Below are positions 20,325 through 30,310 of a DNA stretch of 64,000 nucleotides, piece after piece. Both the position numbers and the translations under genes were made by a program. Each line of letters opens with the position of its first letter. The first letter of the stretch is position 1. Source of the DNA: Leishmania infantum JPCM5 (taxonomy: Eukaryota > Euglenozoa > Kinetoplastea > Trypanosomatida > Trypanosomatidae); the NCBI RefSeq assembly GCF_000002875.2, contig NC_009419.2:1591142-1655141 (forward strand), given 5' to 3'. The notes beneath the pieces were generated by a model. The model saw only the letters and a program-made list of their open reading frames with translations, searched no databases and had not been told where the DNA came from.

Positions 20325-21578
20325 TGGTGGTTTTTCTTTTTGACAAGCAAAAAAAAACTAAATAAATAATCTTCTGCTCTCATCACCACTTCGCCGTTGC
20401 ACTGCGCCAATCGTGTGTGTTTGTGTAGTTGTGTGTGTGTGCGTGTGGGTGGGTGCCTCGCGGTGTCTCTCTGTGCTTCTTCATGTCTCTCACGCTTCCC
20501 CCTTTGCTTTCGTGGTCTTTCCCCGCACACCACCTCTCCCTCTCCCTCTCCCGTTCCTTCGTGCGGGGTGTGCGTTTTGCGTGTAAACATAGGCGACTAA
20601 CATCCGTAAGGCTGCCGAAGCACACACACACACACACGCGTCGAGTGTGGCCTTGAGGAAGACACAGGGATGGCGTGGCAAGACGGACACACAGAGGCTA
20701 CTCTCGTGCGCACAGGTGCAAGTTAGGCGCACCAGGTGATCTTGCGTCGGGCACCGTTTTCATCATTTCGGCCTCTCTCTTCTGATCGGCCGCATATCCT
20801 GTCAGGGCAGCCGCCTTCGTGAGACGGGGAATAGAGGCGCCAGCTCGCCTCTTGTCCTACCGCCTCTCCTCGCACCTCCCTCCTCCTGCTGCCCTCTAAA
20901 GCGGCGGCGCCTTTATCTGGGCTCATGATCATCTCTTTCTCCTTGATATCCTCTTGCTTCTTGCTGCATTCGTGTACTGCTGCCTCTTTCCCTCTTTCGT
21001 GTCAGCGCGTATCCTTTACATGCATCATCACTGAAAGGGTTCGACGCTGGACTGCGCGTCGCCGGCAGCGCGGGCACAATAACGGACCTCCCTTCAAGCG
21101 AGTGAACACGATTAGGGGGCGAAGCTGCACACAGGCGGCCAATATACGGTTTGGTGCTCCGTGAGTCTGATTTGGCCGCCCTCCCCCTGCTACAGGTGTG
21201 CGCGCGAAGTGAGGAAGCGGTCGAACACGCACGCACAAGCATCAGAAGAAGCCACCTGCGCATAGATTCATACAACGTGCATAGAGGAAAGGAAGACGAG
21301 GAGGGTGTGAAGGTCAAGGCGAGCGGCCCACGGGCCCTCTTTCTCCCCTCCCTCCCATCCCCACACAAACACAACTACACATTCACAGGTGCGCCAACAA
21401 CAAGGGATACCACCTAGCGCTGCTATCTCCACTTGTACACGCCGGTGCCCTTCAGCATCTGTTTCTGGCCTCTGCATGCATATGTTGCCCTCCCCTTTCC
21501 TCCGAAAAAAAAAGAAAGAACAACAGTTTACCGCTACGTGTCTTCTTCTCCTTACGCTTCCTTTGCCCTGTCGCCATC
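20325..21578. other. Intergenic / UTR DNA
   Basis: About 1.25 kb with no supportable gene. It has a GT-rich stretch near 20411-20455, T/C-rich stretches at 20462-20570 and 20935-21000, a CA run near 20621-20636, and a C/T tract at 21538-21575 immediately before the next ATG. Confidence 0.6.
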
Positions 21579-24500
21579 ATGAGTTTGTTCACGCAACGTG
21601 GACGCGTCGAGGTCTCCTCGGGCGACAGCGAGCCGGACTCGATTGCCTCCACCGTCGTTGACTCTGCCGATGAGCTCATCGAAGGGCTCGCTCGAATGGC
21701 CTTGGCCGGGCACTACAGCGGCGGACCAAGAACGTACGAAACTAACCAGCTCCTCCAGGGTCGGGGAATGTCCCGTCGCCCACGCGAGGTAGCGGAGACA
21801 GGACTCAGCATGGGTTCATCGAGACAGGTGATGCCCACGCCTTGCGCGATCACTACTCCTCCAGCCTATCAAGCATGCGCGCGGTCGAACAGACAAGGTG
21901 GCGCTTTCGTTTCTCCATGCACTGCTCGCGACATGGACGAAGCGGAAAACGACGCGCGCGCGTTCGAGAAGATGTACCGGCATCTCGCCCGCGAGTACCT
22001 GAGAGGAAACAGTAGCGTCTACCGCGCGGTCAGCGAGGCAGAGACGGCGGGGTGCGTGGAACATGATAGTGTAGCCAGAAGAGGCATTGCAGGTCCCTCG
22101 CTTTCCATGAAGCCCTCCCCCGCGTGCAAGCCACGCCGCAAACCAGACGAGCAGGCTCAGTCGCGGCTTTTGAAGCCGAACCAGGCTCAACTGGCACGAC
22201 AAGTGGAGAAGTACGAGAGATGCAAGAGGCGCGATGAGGAGGCGCGAAGGTATCCGAAGCCCGTGCGTGTGCCTGCGGAGGCAGTCAAGCGAGGGACGCG
22301 GCTCTTTCTCGAGGCCCAGGCGAGGGCTGACAACGTGAAGCTGGCGCAGGAGGCGCAGGCGAGGCAGAAGGCTGCACAGGAGACGAAGGAGTGCACGTTT
22401 CACCCTTCCGTGTCGGCCTACGCGGCGCGGTTCGCGGCGGGTGGGGCGTACTACCCGTTGGAGAGCCGGCTGGAGGACCAGGCCGCGCACGACGAGAAGC
22501 GACTGCGAATGCGGCTCGAGCGAATGGTGGAGCGCGAGAAAGAGTGCACCTTCAAACCCGCCCTCTCTCCTGGAACGGAGGAGCTGATGTCAAGCCTGCG
22601 CCGCCGCCGCCGCCAACGCTGGCATCACCGCCGCTCTTTCCGCACACCAGAAACGGGCGAACGCGCGAGGAGCAACCGGAGTCGGCGAGCGTCACCTCCA
22701 CGACATGAGCCGTTTGAGCCTGGGGAGCGACTGTACCGCGACGGCGGCGAACGTCTCCTGCGTCAGCAGGTGCGACTTCAGAGAGCAGCAGCCGAGGAAC
22801 AGCGCCACGTTGTCGGTGGCGGGCTGACACTTTCTCACGCCGACGCCCAACAGCTGGCCGACCGCTTCACAGCTTGGGCGGCGGCGCGTGCGGCGAACCG
22901 AGAAGAGCTGCGCATTGCTTTGGAGCAGCAGGAACGCGAAACGCCACGAGCCGCCGCCAAGCGAGAGGCGACGGCTGGGCGAGGAGGTGGTGCTCTTCGC
23001 AGCAGATCTTCGTCGAATTCAAAAGGCCCAACAACCGCGCCACGCTTCGCGCAGCTAGCGAGGAGCGGCAGTGGTAGCGCTTACCCTGCGGCGACTGATG
23101 CCTCGGCGCCGCTGCCGCTCAAGATCAACAACGACTTTGCTTCTCCCGCGGGCTCAATGAGAGCCTACGTGGAAAACGACAATCTAGCGGCATCGCGGGT
23201 GCCGTCGGATAGAGCATGCTCGCCATGGCTTCCCTCAGACGCCGTGTGCCCGGCGACAGCCACTAGCTCCCCTCGTAGTCTGGCGGCGCCGGCGGCATGT
23301 CCTGCGGCGAACGTGTCGGTGCACAAGGAGCTCCTGCGCATCCGCCTCGGTGCTCTCTTTTACAAGTACGCGGTTTCCCCCACAGCTAACGCAGTGTGCC
23401 TCGCGCAAGTCAAGCAGCAGGTCCGCTGCTACTACCCAGAAGACTCCGGCATCGCCGCAGCACTTGCGTCTTCCTTTGCGGATCGGCAGCAGCCCATCAC
23501 CAAGACAGAGTTCATGGCAGCGCTCGCGCGCTACGTGGCGCAGTATGGAATACAACCATGGTGTCTGCCACACCGCAGTGACCCCAATGCGATCGTGGCT
23601 GTGCCTTACAGCCCGTCAGATTCTTCTGCTGCCGATTCTGCGGGTGCCGTGACGTCGAATGGCTTGGTGAGCTCTGGTGACTCGCTGGGGGCGATGGATG
23701 GCGACGCGCCTGTGTCTACCCCGCCATGGGGGAGAGGGACAGGGGCCGTTAGCAGTGCGCCGGGTCGCCGGAGTGAAGTTAGCTGCTCGGTGGTTGCACC
23801 TGCAACGGCACACGCCTCTGAAGGCGCAAGTGACCAAAAGCCGGCTCGAACGCATATCTACACCGTCCCTGTGCAGGCTGACTGCTCTCCGCCGACATCC
23901 GCACCCGCCACCGTGACGCCAAGCTGCGCTGCAAAGGCAAGCGTGGCGAACACTGCGGCAACACTGAGGCGTGAAGCCTCCGCTGGCAAGTCGAGGGAGC
24001 CTCGTTGCGGTAGCTCGCAAAGTCGCGTTGCCTCGAAAGACACGCCGCCAACAAAGATTCCAACCGCTGCTGCTGACTTTGTGCGCGGGTATGAGGACCA
24101 CGTGCAGCGGCGGCGTCGCGCCGTCGACCGCGCGCGTGCGGCGAGCGAGGCAGGTCAAAAGAAGGCGTCGGAGGAGTGCACGTTTCGCCCCACTTTGACT
24201 CCTCGCAGCGTGGTGCTCAGCGAGATGAATATGGAGAAACGAATGGCCTACGCGCGTGAGCTGCAGCTGCGACGACCCGATCTCTACTCGCTCAGTTCTT
24301 CAGTGCTGGGGGCGCGGAGCGACGACGATGGCTTACCTCGCGCCGCTCCGTCACAGAGAGACGCGCGAGCCTGTGACGCGCTGGCCTCCACGCAGACACC
24401 TCCGCCGACGCCGTCCACAAAGCACCCATCCGTGTCGCTCTCTAGCACGTCTCCACAGTTGGACTTCAGCCCATCTTTTGAATTGTCGAGTCCATCCTGC

Positions 24501-24899
24501 AGCACGCCGCGGCACGACAGCGGAAACGTGTCGTCAAAGCCTGCGGCGACGCCGTCGCCTTCACATGAGGAGCAGTTCCCCGGGGAAGCGGGCACGCGTC
24601 GAGCCGTAGCCAAGCTAGAGCAGTTGCTAAGCGATGTGGCGGGCAAAGAGCGCTCAACGCAACCCGCTCAGGAGGGAGCGAGGGCGCCGCCGCCTTATCC
24701 TCCAGTGCACGCGGGCGTTTCTAGTGTGGCACATGACGGTGCGACGACTGCGACGGACGGCACCGATGTGACACAGACGCTTTCCACCGCGCCGTTGTCT
24801 TGCTTTTTCGCGACGAAACCGGCGCAGGCTGTCTTGTGTGCCGAGGAGAAACATCTTGAGTCGCGGCACACTGTAAAGGCTGCGCGCGTTGCCAACTAA
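21579..24899 (+). CDS. Large cytoskeletal-type protein with three ECTFxP boxes
   Basis: A 1106-residue, mainly disordered protein from the ATG at 21579. I do not recognise a named family. A motif of the form (K/E)ECTF-x-P occurs three times, with its Cys at residues 272, 323 and 867 (ECTFHPSV, ECTFKPAL, ECTFRPTL), each time just after a charged helical segment rich in Lys, Arg, Glu and Ala. In kinetoplastids and other flagellates this kind of box recurs in proteins of the axoneme, basal body and subpellicular cytoskeleton, so a structural role is inferred. Residues about 580-655 form a Cys-containing helical block (RIRLGALFYKYAV, then ALARYVAQYG) that resembles a degenerate EF-hand pair. The remaining linkers are Ser/Ala/Pro/Thr-rich. 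No membrane segment is seen. Confidence 0.8.
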   Translation: MSLFTQRGRVEVSSGDSEPDSIASTVVDSADELIEGLARMALAGHYSGGPRTYETNQLLQGRGMSRRPREVAETGLSMGSSRQVMPTPCAITTPPAYQACARSNRQGGAFVSPCTARDMDEAENDARAFEKMYRHLAREYLRGNSSVYRAVSEAETAGCVEHDSVARRGIAGPSLSMKPSPACKPRRKPDEQAQSRLLKPNQAQLARQVEKYERCKRRDEEARRYPKPVRVPAEAVKRGTRLFLEAQARADNVKLAQEAQARQKAAQETKECTFHPSVSAYAARFAAGGAYYPLESRLEDQAAHDEKRLRMRLERMVEREKECTFKPALSPGTEELMSSLRRRRRQRWHHRRSFRTPETGERARSNRSRRASPPRHEPFEPGERLYRDGGERLLRQQVRLQRAAAEEQRHVVGGGLTLSHADAQQLADRFTAWAAARAANREELRIALEQQERETPRAAAKREATAGRGGGALRSRSSSNSKGPTTAPRFAQLARSGSGSAYPAATDASAPLPLKINNDFASPAGSMRAYVENDNLAASRVPSDRACSPWLPSDAVCPATATSSPRSLAAPAACPAANVSVHKELLRIRLGALFYKYAVSPTANAVCLAQVKQQVRCYYPEDSGIAAALASSFADRQQPITKTEFMAALARYVAQYGIQPWCLPHRSDPNAIVAVPYSPSDSSAADSAGAVTSNGLVSSGDSLGAMDGDAPVSTPPWGRGTGAVSSAPGRRSEVSCSVVAPATAHASEGASDQKPARTHIYTVPVQADCSPPTSAPATVTPSCAAKASVANTAATLRREASAGKSREPRCGSSQSRVASKDTPPTKIPTAAADFVRGYEDHVQRRRRAVDRARAASEAGQKKASEECTFRPTLTPRSVVLSEMNMEKRMAYARELQLRRPDLYSLSSSVLGARSDDDGLPRAAPSQRDARACDALASTQTPPPTPSTKHPSVSLSSTSPQLDFSPSFELSSPSCSTPRHDSGNVSSKPAATPSPSHEEQFPGEAGTRRAVAKLEQLLSDVAGKERSTQPAQEGARAPPPYPPVHAGVSSVAHDGATTATDGTDVTQTLSTAPLSCFFATKPAQAVLCAEEKHLESRHTVKAARVAN

Positions 24900-25917
24900 G
24901 CGACAGCGAGTGCGGCGAGTGTGTGCTTGTCCGCGGCTCCTTTCTTTTTCTTTCGCAAGTTGTCTTCTGCCCGTGGATGTCTGCTCTGTACTCGTGTCTC
25001 GGAACTGCCATTCGCTTCTCGTGGGAACACAGGCTCGCCTCAGCGTTGCTGATGAGGGAGAGCAGCGCGTAGGGGAGGGGTGAGCTAGACAGATAGAGGG
25101 AGGGGAGAACGGGGGGGGGACTGGATAGCTGCACGATCCCGCGGTGCATCTGGGTCTTCGCTCCAGCACCGGGTACGCAGCCACACACAGACAAGCGCGC
25201 ACTGATCGCGCAGTTCTCAGAGAGGCTCAGCGTGGCGTCTTCTTCTCGTCGTTTTTATCTTTTCCCATTGCTTGCTCTGATTCGTCGTGGCGTGCTTTTC
25301 TCGACTTTCCGAATAGAAACGAACGCATACTGCTTCTGAGGGCCACCTCGCCATAGACACAAGGCTTTCGATCGCGTAGACACATGCGAACTCTATGATG
25401 GAGCAGGTGGGGAACTGGGGGGGCGGTAGGTGCTCCAGGAGAGCCTCCTCCCCTCCCGCTTCCTCCAAGATTTCTACCTTCTCTCCGGGGAGGAACGTGG
25501 GAGGGCCTCTAGACGGCTTCAAATCCCCCCATGCACGCTATGGCTAACGGAACAGCCAATCTTTTGCATTGTCCTCACAGAAGGCCCACAGAGACATGCT
25601 TCCTTTTCGTTCTGGTTTATGGAGGTTGCCAATCTCGGGTTGTTTCTCGGTTCTCTCGCTCCGCCCTTGCGGGCGCTTGACTTTTTGCTCCCTCTGTATC
25701 CTTGCCCTCGCCCTTGATGCTCGCTGTCGATCATCCGTGACGCACGCACGACCTCCTGTTATCGGAACGCGTGCGTCGCTGCAGCCCACCCAAGCAGCAC
25801 ACGTACACATACACGCGCCACAGCAAAATTTCGCAAACGCGTGACCTCGACTGACTTGAAGCGCCTTTGTGCTTCACTCTCTGAAGTGTCGAACGAAGCA
25901 GTTCAGACCACGTTGCC
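24900..25917. other. Intergenic / UTR DNA
   Basis: About 1 kb with no supportable gene. It includes a purine-rich zone with a G run near 25111-25119 (about 25050-25200), a C/T stretch at 25430-25490, and a T/C-rich zone 25600-25720. A pyrimidine-containing stretch at 25862-25880 precedes the SF3b5 gene. Confidence 0.6.
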
Positions 25918-26172
25918 ATGGGCGACCCGTTTGTGCGGCCGGGGCTGGAGTATGCTCCGCATGTGGAGCAGGTTCTGCTGAAGCACGAGGGAACCATGAC
26001 GCTGGAGACCACCAAGGATGACTGGATGCGGTACCAGCACCGCGACACACTTGCGACTATCATTGAACACCGCGACCAGCTTGAGTACCTGTGTGTTGCA
26101 GAGAACCTTCCCCCTGCCAAGATGGAGAGGGTTTTGCTAGAGCGCATGGTGGACCCGATCGCAAAGCGCTGA
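25918..26172 (+). CDS. SF3B5: Splicing factor 3B subunit 5 (SF3b10)
   Basis: A complete 84-residue protein. SF3b5/SF3b10 is the smallest subunit of the SF3b complex of U2 snRNP, which helps recognise the branch site; in trypanosomatids this machinery serves trans-splicing of every mRNA. The family's conserved core is plain: Thr-Thr-Lys followed by W36, then the QHRD tetrad (39-42), a hydrophobic helix, LEYL near 54-57, AEN at 61-63, and a final helix with ERMVDP. The length is almost identical to the human protein (86 residues). Its ATG is preceded by CCATGG-like context. It is easily overlooked because of its size but is one of the safest calls here. Confidence 0.92.
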   Translation: MGDPFVRPGLEYAPHVEQVLLKHEGTMTLETTKDDWMRYQHRDTLATIIEHRDQLEYLCVAENLPPAKMERVLLERMVDPIAKR

Positions 26173-27408
26173 TGAGCGCATTAGCTGCGGGACGCTTATT
26201 CTTTGGATGCGTGGGGCTGCCCTTGAGGCCACGCATGCGTACAGCGTGCATGGTCGCCGCTGTGTGCACCTTCACCTGCTTGTTTGCCGCATGTGTGACC
26301 GTATGACGTGCCAGAGGAGAGTCGTGCGCCACGTATGGGCTCGATGGCTTGAGCCGCAGACTAAGAGTACACTTCCCCTACAGCGAGAAACAGAAACGAG
26401 GCGAAAAGTGAGGCAACTGCGAAGGGAACGGAGAGGAGGTTTAGCGTGCCCGCTTGGTGGTCGGGAGGAGCGCAGGTAATCGTATTCGTCAGCTGCAACA
26501 GCCGGGGGCAGAGTATGTATTCATGCATATATATATATATTTGTGCGTGTATGAAAGGCAGCTCGTGATAGATCGGCCTAGGTACGCTTGACAGAGCTGT
26601 CTCTGCACCGCTCCTCCGGCTCACTGCTTTTTCCTCTTCTACCCGGCATGCCCCCCCCCCCCCACTCTGTCCCTGCCCACTGCCGAGCCACTTCTGGTGG
26701 TGACAGGATCAACGCACCCTACGACGTAGCGAAGCTAGAACGGTGCATCGCGATCGATGACGGCCGGTCAGGTCCTGATAGGCTTCAGAGCAACCTGCGA
26801 CAACGCACAGGTTTCGTACTGTTCACAAAATGGGCAGAATGCCAGCGTGACTCGAGCGTACCTCAAAGTGTCTAGTTGCGAGGAACCTGAGCCCCACCCG
26901 ATGGGGGGGGGTGCACCAGGTGGCGACCAGCATGATGAGGGAGCGGCTGGTGCGTAGTGCTCGAGGCAGAGGGCCGTGCTCAGAGGACTGTGCCGGCGCA
27001 CGGCTGTAAAGCGTCTTTCGGGCTGCCTCGCACTACGCGACTGGGGCCTGTGACAGGCTCGTGGATGATGGGGTGGCGTTGGACTCGTATTGTATGACAG
27101 AGAACAGACACGTTGAGAAAAAAAAATTGCCGGCGTGGCTTTCCAGTGATTTTTGCCGACGCACGCTGCTCTGCAGTCGGGTAGTGCAGTGACGCTTGGA
27201 CTCTCCTGCTCTCATTACTGCCTCTTCACCTTCTCTTGTCTGCGCTGATACTCGCACCGTGTTTCTGTGTTCTGGCTCTCTGCTTTTCGTCCTTCTCCAT
27301 CGTCACGCGCGCGCCCAAACACACACACACACACACACACACACGCATGTACAACGGCAAGTAGTGTTTTTTTTTTCATTCACGAAGCGGTGTGTGCGCG
27401 CGGCCAAC
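26173..27408. other. Intergenic / UTR DNA, possible degenerate retroposon
   Basis: About 1.2 kb with no supportable gene. It contains an AT run near 26527-26540, a C run near 26649-26662, a G-rich and unusually balanced segment at about 26880-27110 ending in an A run (27119-27127), an (AC)n run at 27319-27344, and a T run at 27365-27375 that probably belongs to the splice acceptor of the next gene. Confidence 0.6.
26880..27128 (+). repeat. Candidate SIDER-like degenerate retroposon
   Basis: A segment of about 250 bases with G-rich, gene-like composition stands out from pyrimidine-rich flanks and ends in an A-rich run, as expected of the SIDER short retroposons that populate Leishmania 3' UTRs. 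The identity rests on composition and position only; I cannot align it to a SIDER consensus here. Confidence 0.25.
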
Positions 27409-28854
27409 ATGCGATTCGGAGCGCGTTGCTGTTGCTGCCACGTCGGCAGTGAGCTCGCAAGGCCACCGAGCCTCCCCACTGCACCTGCCTGTGGCGGCGC
27501 ACGTTTTGCCCCTCGTACGCAGCGTCGACACCAGACGTACGTGCCGAACAAAGGGTATCGTCAACAACCCACTGTCCCGGATCGCATGAAAGATGCAATG
27601 TCTACCTTTGGCGTGGATATGCACAACGTGAGCGCCGACGAGGACCCCCCGTACGTCCAGGAGCATCAGCGGCAGCGGATGGTGCAGGACGTCATGTCCA
27701 GTTCACAGAACCTGAAGAGCCTGTCCAAGATGGACCGTCTGCGGTTGGCGCTCGATCAGGTACGCAACGAACCCGCTGGGCATGAGAAGTGGAACGAGGT
27801 GTACCTGTTCTTGCGCACGACGGAAATGTGCACTGAGGTGTTGGCGAACGACTCGGACGTGTTTCCGAAAGGCAAGAAGCTCTGGATCGAGATGGAGCAG
27901 TGCGAGGAGAAGCGGGTGCCGGGGCTGATGGTGCTGCCGAACGGGATGCCGGTGCTGCCCATCTTCACCATGGAGGAGTACATGGATTCGTACTTCTCGC
28001 GCACAAACGTGTATGAATCGTGCTGGTTCCCTGTGCCGCGCAGCGGCACGCAATGGGAGGAGTTCTGCAAGCTTCCTTTTCCTGTGTGTGTCACCGGCAG
28101 CATTCAACACTTTAGCACCCTGGCGACGGTGGCCCTCGGCAGCCACCAGCTCGGCATCCTCGTCAATCCGGGCATGCGCTCCAGCAAGTTCATCACCTAC
28201 CCCGAGATGGTCACTCTAACGCAGCAGAGACAGCAAAAGAGAAAAAACCGCCGACCGGCAGTGACGCCGGCTACCAGCGTAGAGGGCAGCACCGCTGCCG
28301 CTCCCACAGAAGAGCGGCTCTTTGACGAGAACTTGATGATGACCTTCGACACCAATAAACTGCCATTGAAACGCCTCGAGCCACATGACCTCGCGGCCTG
28401 CATGGCGCAGCGGCCGCCGATTCCACCTGTTGCGGAGCTTGAGCTGCATCTGCTGCTGCACGTGTATGCCGAGATCGAGGCTGTCTACATCCGCACTGTT
28501 GAGCGACCGCGGTGGCGAAGAGTGTTAGGGGCCTCGGAGAAGATGACGCAGATCGACGTTGTCTGCAGCCCCCCACGCAAGCCGGACAAGAGCTTCTTTG
28601 GGCACCTGCAACAGTGGAGCTTCATGAAAGAGTTCAACAGCGACGTACACGTGGAGCTGACGAGCCGGGCCCCGGCGCAGGAGGGCTCTACAGATTCCTT
28701 CATGCGAATATACTCGAACGAGGCTGATGGTAAGCTACTACGGTCCATGGCCACCTTCAAAGGACGCACTCTGGCCGACCAACTCGGCTTCAACGAGCCC
28801 ATCACAGACGGCCACGGCAACAAGCCGTACGAGCGCTACGTGAGCTACTTTTGA
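27409..28854 (+). CDS. SseB-like domain protein, probably mitochondrial
   Basis: A 481-residue protein. The frame is open upstream through AC-repeat DNA, but the first ATG is 27409. The N-terminus (MRFGARCCCC, then Arg-, Pro- and Ala-rich with no acidic residues for about 45 positions) looks like a mitochondrial presequence. Residues about 150-275 resemble the bacterial SseB N-terminal domain: a solvent-exposed strand, LPIFTMEEYM (about 206-215), later LGILVNPG (about 249-256) and a following proline-glutamate helix. Residues about 345-445 could match the SseB C-terminal half, whose function in bacteria is poorly known. An interrupting basic Lys/Arg/Gln insert lies near 272-300. The C-terminus ends in an aromatic YERYVSYF-type tail. 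The role is not known; association with the mitochondrial translation apparatus would be a guess. Confidence 0.75.
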   Translation: MRFGARCCCCHVGSELARPPSLPTAPACGGARFAPRTQRRHQTYVPNKGYRQQPTVPDRMKDAMSTFGVDMHNVSADEDPPYVQEHQRQRMVQDVMSSSQNLKSLSKMDRLRLALDQVRNEPAGHEKWNEVYLFLRTTEMCTEVLANDSDVFPKGKKLWIEMEQCEEKRVPGLMVLPNGMPVLPIFTMEEYMDSYFSRTNVYESCWFPVPRSGTQWEEFCKLPFPVCVTGSIQHFSTLATVALGSHQLGILVNPGMRSSKFITYPEMVTLTQQRQQKRKNRRPAVTPATSVEGSTAAAPTEERLFDENLMMTFDTNKLPLKRLEPHDLAACMAQRPPIPPVAELELHLLLHVYAEIEAVYIRTVERPRWRRVLGASEKMTQIDVVCSPPRKPDKSFFGHLQQWSFMKEFNSDVHVELTSRAPAQEGSTDSFMRIYSNEADGKLLRSMATFKGRTLADQLGFNEPITDGHGNKPYERYVSYF

Positions 28855-29689
28855 GAGGCGGCGATGGCAGCAGTGGGGAGGCGAGGAACAAAGACGTGCG
28901 AAGGCGCTGGCAGTAAAGAAAAGGGAGAGCGTGTTGATCTCTTTTCCTTTGTTTGCCGTTTTCCTCCTCATCGCATCTCCGTTGCAGCCTTCGGCGAAAG
29001 TGCGAGAGGCGGAGAGGCAGAGCGTGGACTTGTGAGTTGGTCGAAGTGGCTTTTTTCTTGCTTTGGTTGCGTTGCAGGTGGGGATTCTGACTGGCGGCGT
29101 GGAGCCGCTTGGCCACCGCTGTTTAGATGAGGAGCAAAGAGCCGAAAAAGGGGTGAGGGAGGGAGGGAGATCATCCCTCGAGAGCCAGTGAAACAACGGC
29201 GAAAGCGCATCCGCGACAGCGACAGGGAAGGCAATGCGCGCGCTCTGCAGCTGCCGTCTTCGAATATAGTTGATGCGTGGGCGCGCGCGGCGACACCTGA
29301 GGATGGAGGCGCGGCCGGCGCAAACAAGAGGCGCTGTCGCTCCCTCTGTCTCTTACCGTGCTGTTGTATCGTGTGTGCGCCACCGTAGAACGTGCCAGAT
29401 CGCGGCGTGCGCAATGGGCCACACGGCCTGCCTGAATGTTTCTCATCAGGTCTCTGTCCTAGTGCTTTTCGCGCAGCTATACCGATCCCTCCATCCTCTC
29501 TGCCTTCCTTTCACCCCGTACTACACATATATCTACATACAAACCTTCTGCATCTCTGCGCACGCACCTTCACTGCATGGTCCGGGGTATGCGACCCCTA
29601 CCCGTCGTCGCCTTCAAGAAGAACAAAGAAAAGCATTACCACCAAGTTGCAGTGACGGCACGAGAATCTTTCCGATTTTCTCTGAAACT
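28855..29689. other. Intergenic / UTR DNA
   Basis: About 0.8 kb with no supportable gene. The frame of the next gene stays open through most of it, including an in-frame ATG near 29414, but the translation is Cys/Ser/Tyr-rich and lacks family similarity. C/T-rich tracts at 29480-29515 and 29555-29600 are likely splice-acceptor sequence. Confidence 0.6.
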
Positions 29690-30310
29690 ATGTCGTTGAC
29701 GAAGGGCTCCAAGGCGGCTCAGGATGTTATCAGCTTCCTGCAGACTGTGGGGCGTCTCAAGGACACGGCCCGGCGGGGCTGGGTGGAAAACCAGATTTGC
29801 AGTCCGGAGTCGGTTAGTGACCACATGTACCGCATGTCGCTTATGTGCATGATGTGTCCTGACACCTCGCTGAACCGGGACAGGATGATCAAGATGGCGC
29901 TCTGCCATGATACAGGCGAGAGCATTATCGGCGACATCTCTCCCGCCATGAAAGTCCCCAAGGAGGTAAAGAAGCAGCAGGAGTCGCAGGCGGTGCAGGA
30001 CTTGTGCAACCTCGTGTCGTCCTCGCCGAGCACGACCTTCAGCAAGGAGCTGGGCGACTTGTTTGAAGAGTACGAGGCGCAGGAGACTGCCGAGTCTCAC
30101 TTCGTAAAGGACATGGACCTACTGGAGATGGTTGTGCAGGCGCACAGCTACGAGTCCGTGAACCCAGGCAAGGACCTGGGCAGTTTCTTCAGGTCCGGCG
30201 CCAACATCCACCATCCGTGGGCCCGCGCCATATATGAGACGCTTCTCGAGACGCGTCCGTACTTGGCATACAAGAAGGAGGAGCAGGCTAAGGAAGCGTC
30301 GAACATGTGA
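29690..30310 (+). CDS. HDDC2: HD-domain 5'-deoxynucleotidase, HDDC2 type
   Basis: A 206-residue metal-dependent phosphohydrolase. HDDC2 and bacterial YfbR hydrolyse deoxyribonucleoside 5'-monophosphates, so a role in nucleotide pool balance or in recycling is expected in the cytosol. The HD metal site is complete: His45 (SVSDHMYRMS), His73-Asp74 within CHDTGE with Glu77, and Asp141 (VKDMDLLEM). Other family signatures are visible near the N-terminus (FLQTVGRLKDT at 16-26, then RRGWV) and toward the C-terminus (SFFRS, ARAIYETLLE). An in-frame ATG about 92 codons upstream is rejected because the extra sequence is not similar to the family and crosses a pyrimidine tract; 29690 gives the normal family length. 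Confidence 0.93.
   Translation: MSLTKGSKAAQDVISFLQTVGRLKDTARRGWVENQICSPESVSDHMYRMSLMCMMCPDTSLNRDRMIKMALCHDTGESIIGDISPAMKVPKEVKKQQESQAVQDLCNLVSSSPSTTFSKELGDLFEEYEAQETAESHFVKDMDLLEMVVQAHSYESVNPGKDLGSFFRSGANIHHPWARAIYETLLETRPYLAYKKEEQAKEASNM

Noticed and set aside
29414..29689. Upstream in-frame ATG for the HDDC2-like gene, adding 92 residues
   Set aside because: The extra part is Tyr/Ser/Cys-rich with no family similarity and spans likely splice-acceptor tracts; the ATG at 29690 gives the normal family length.
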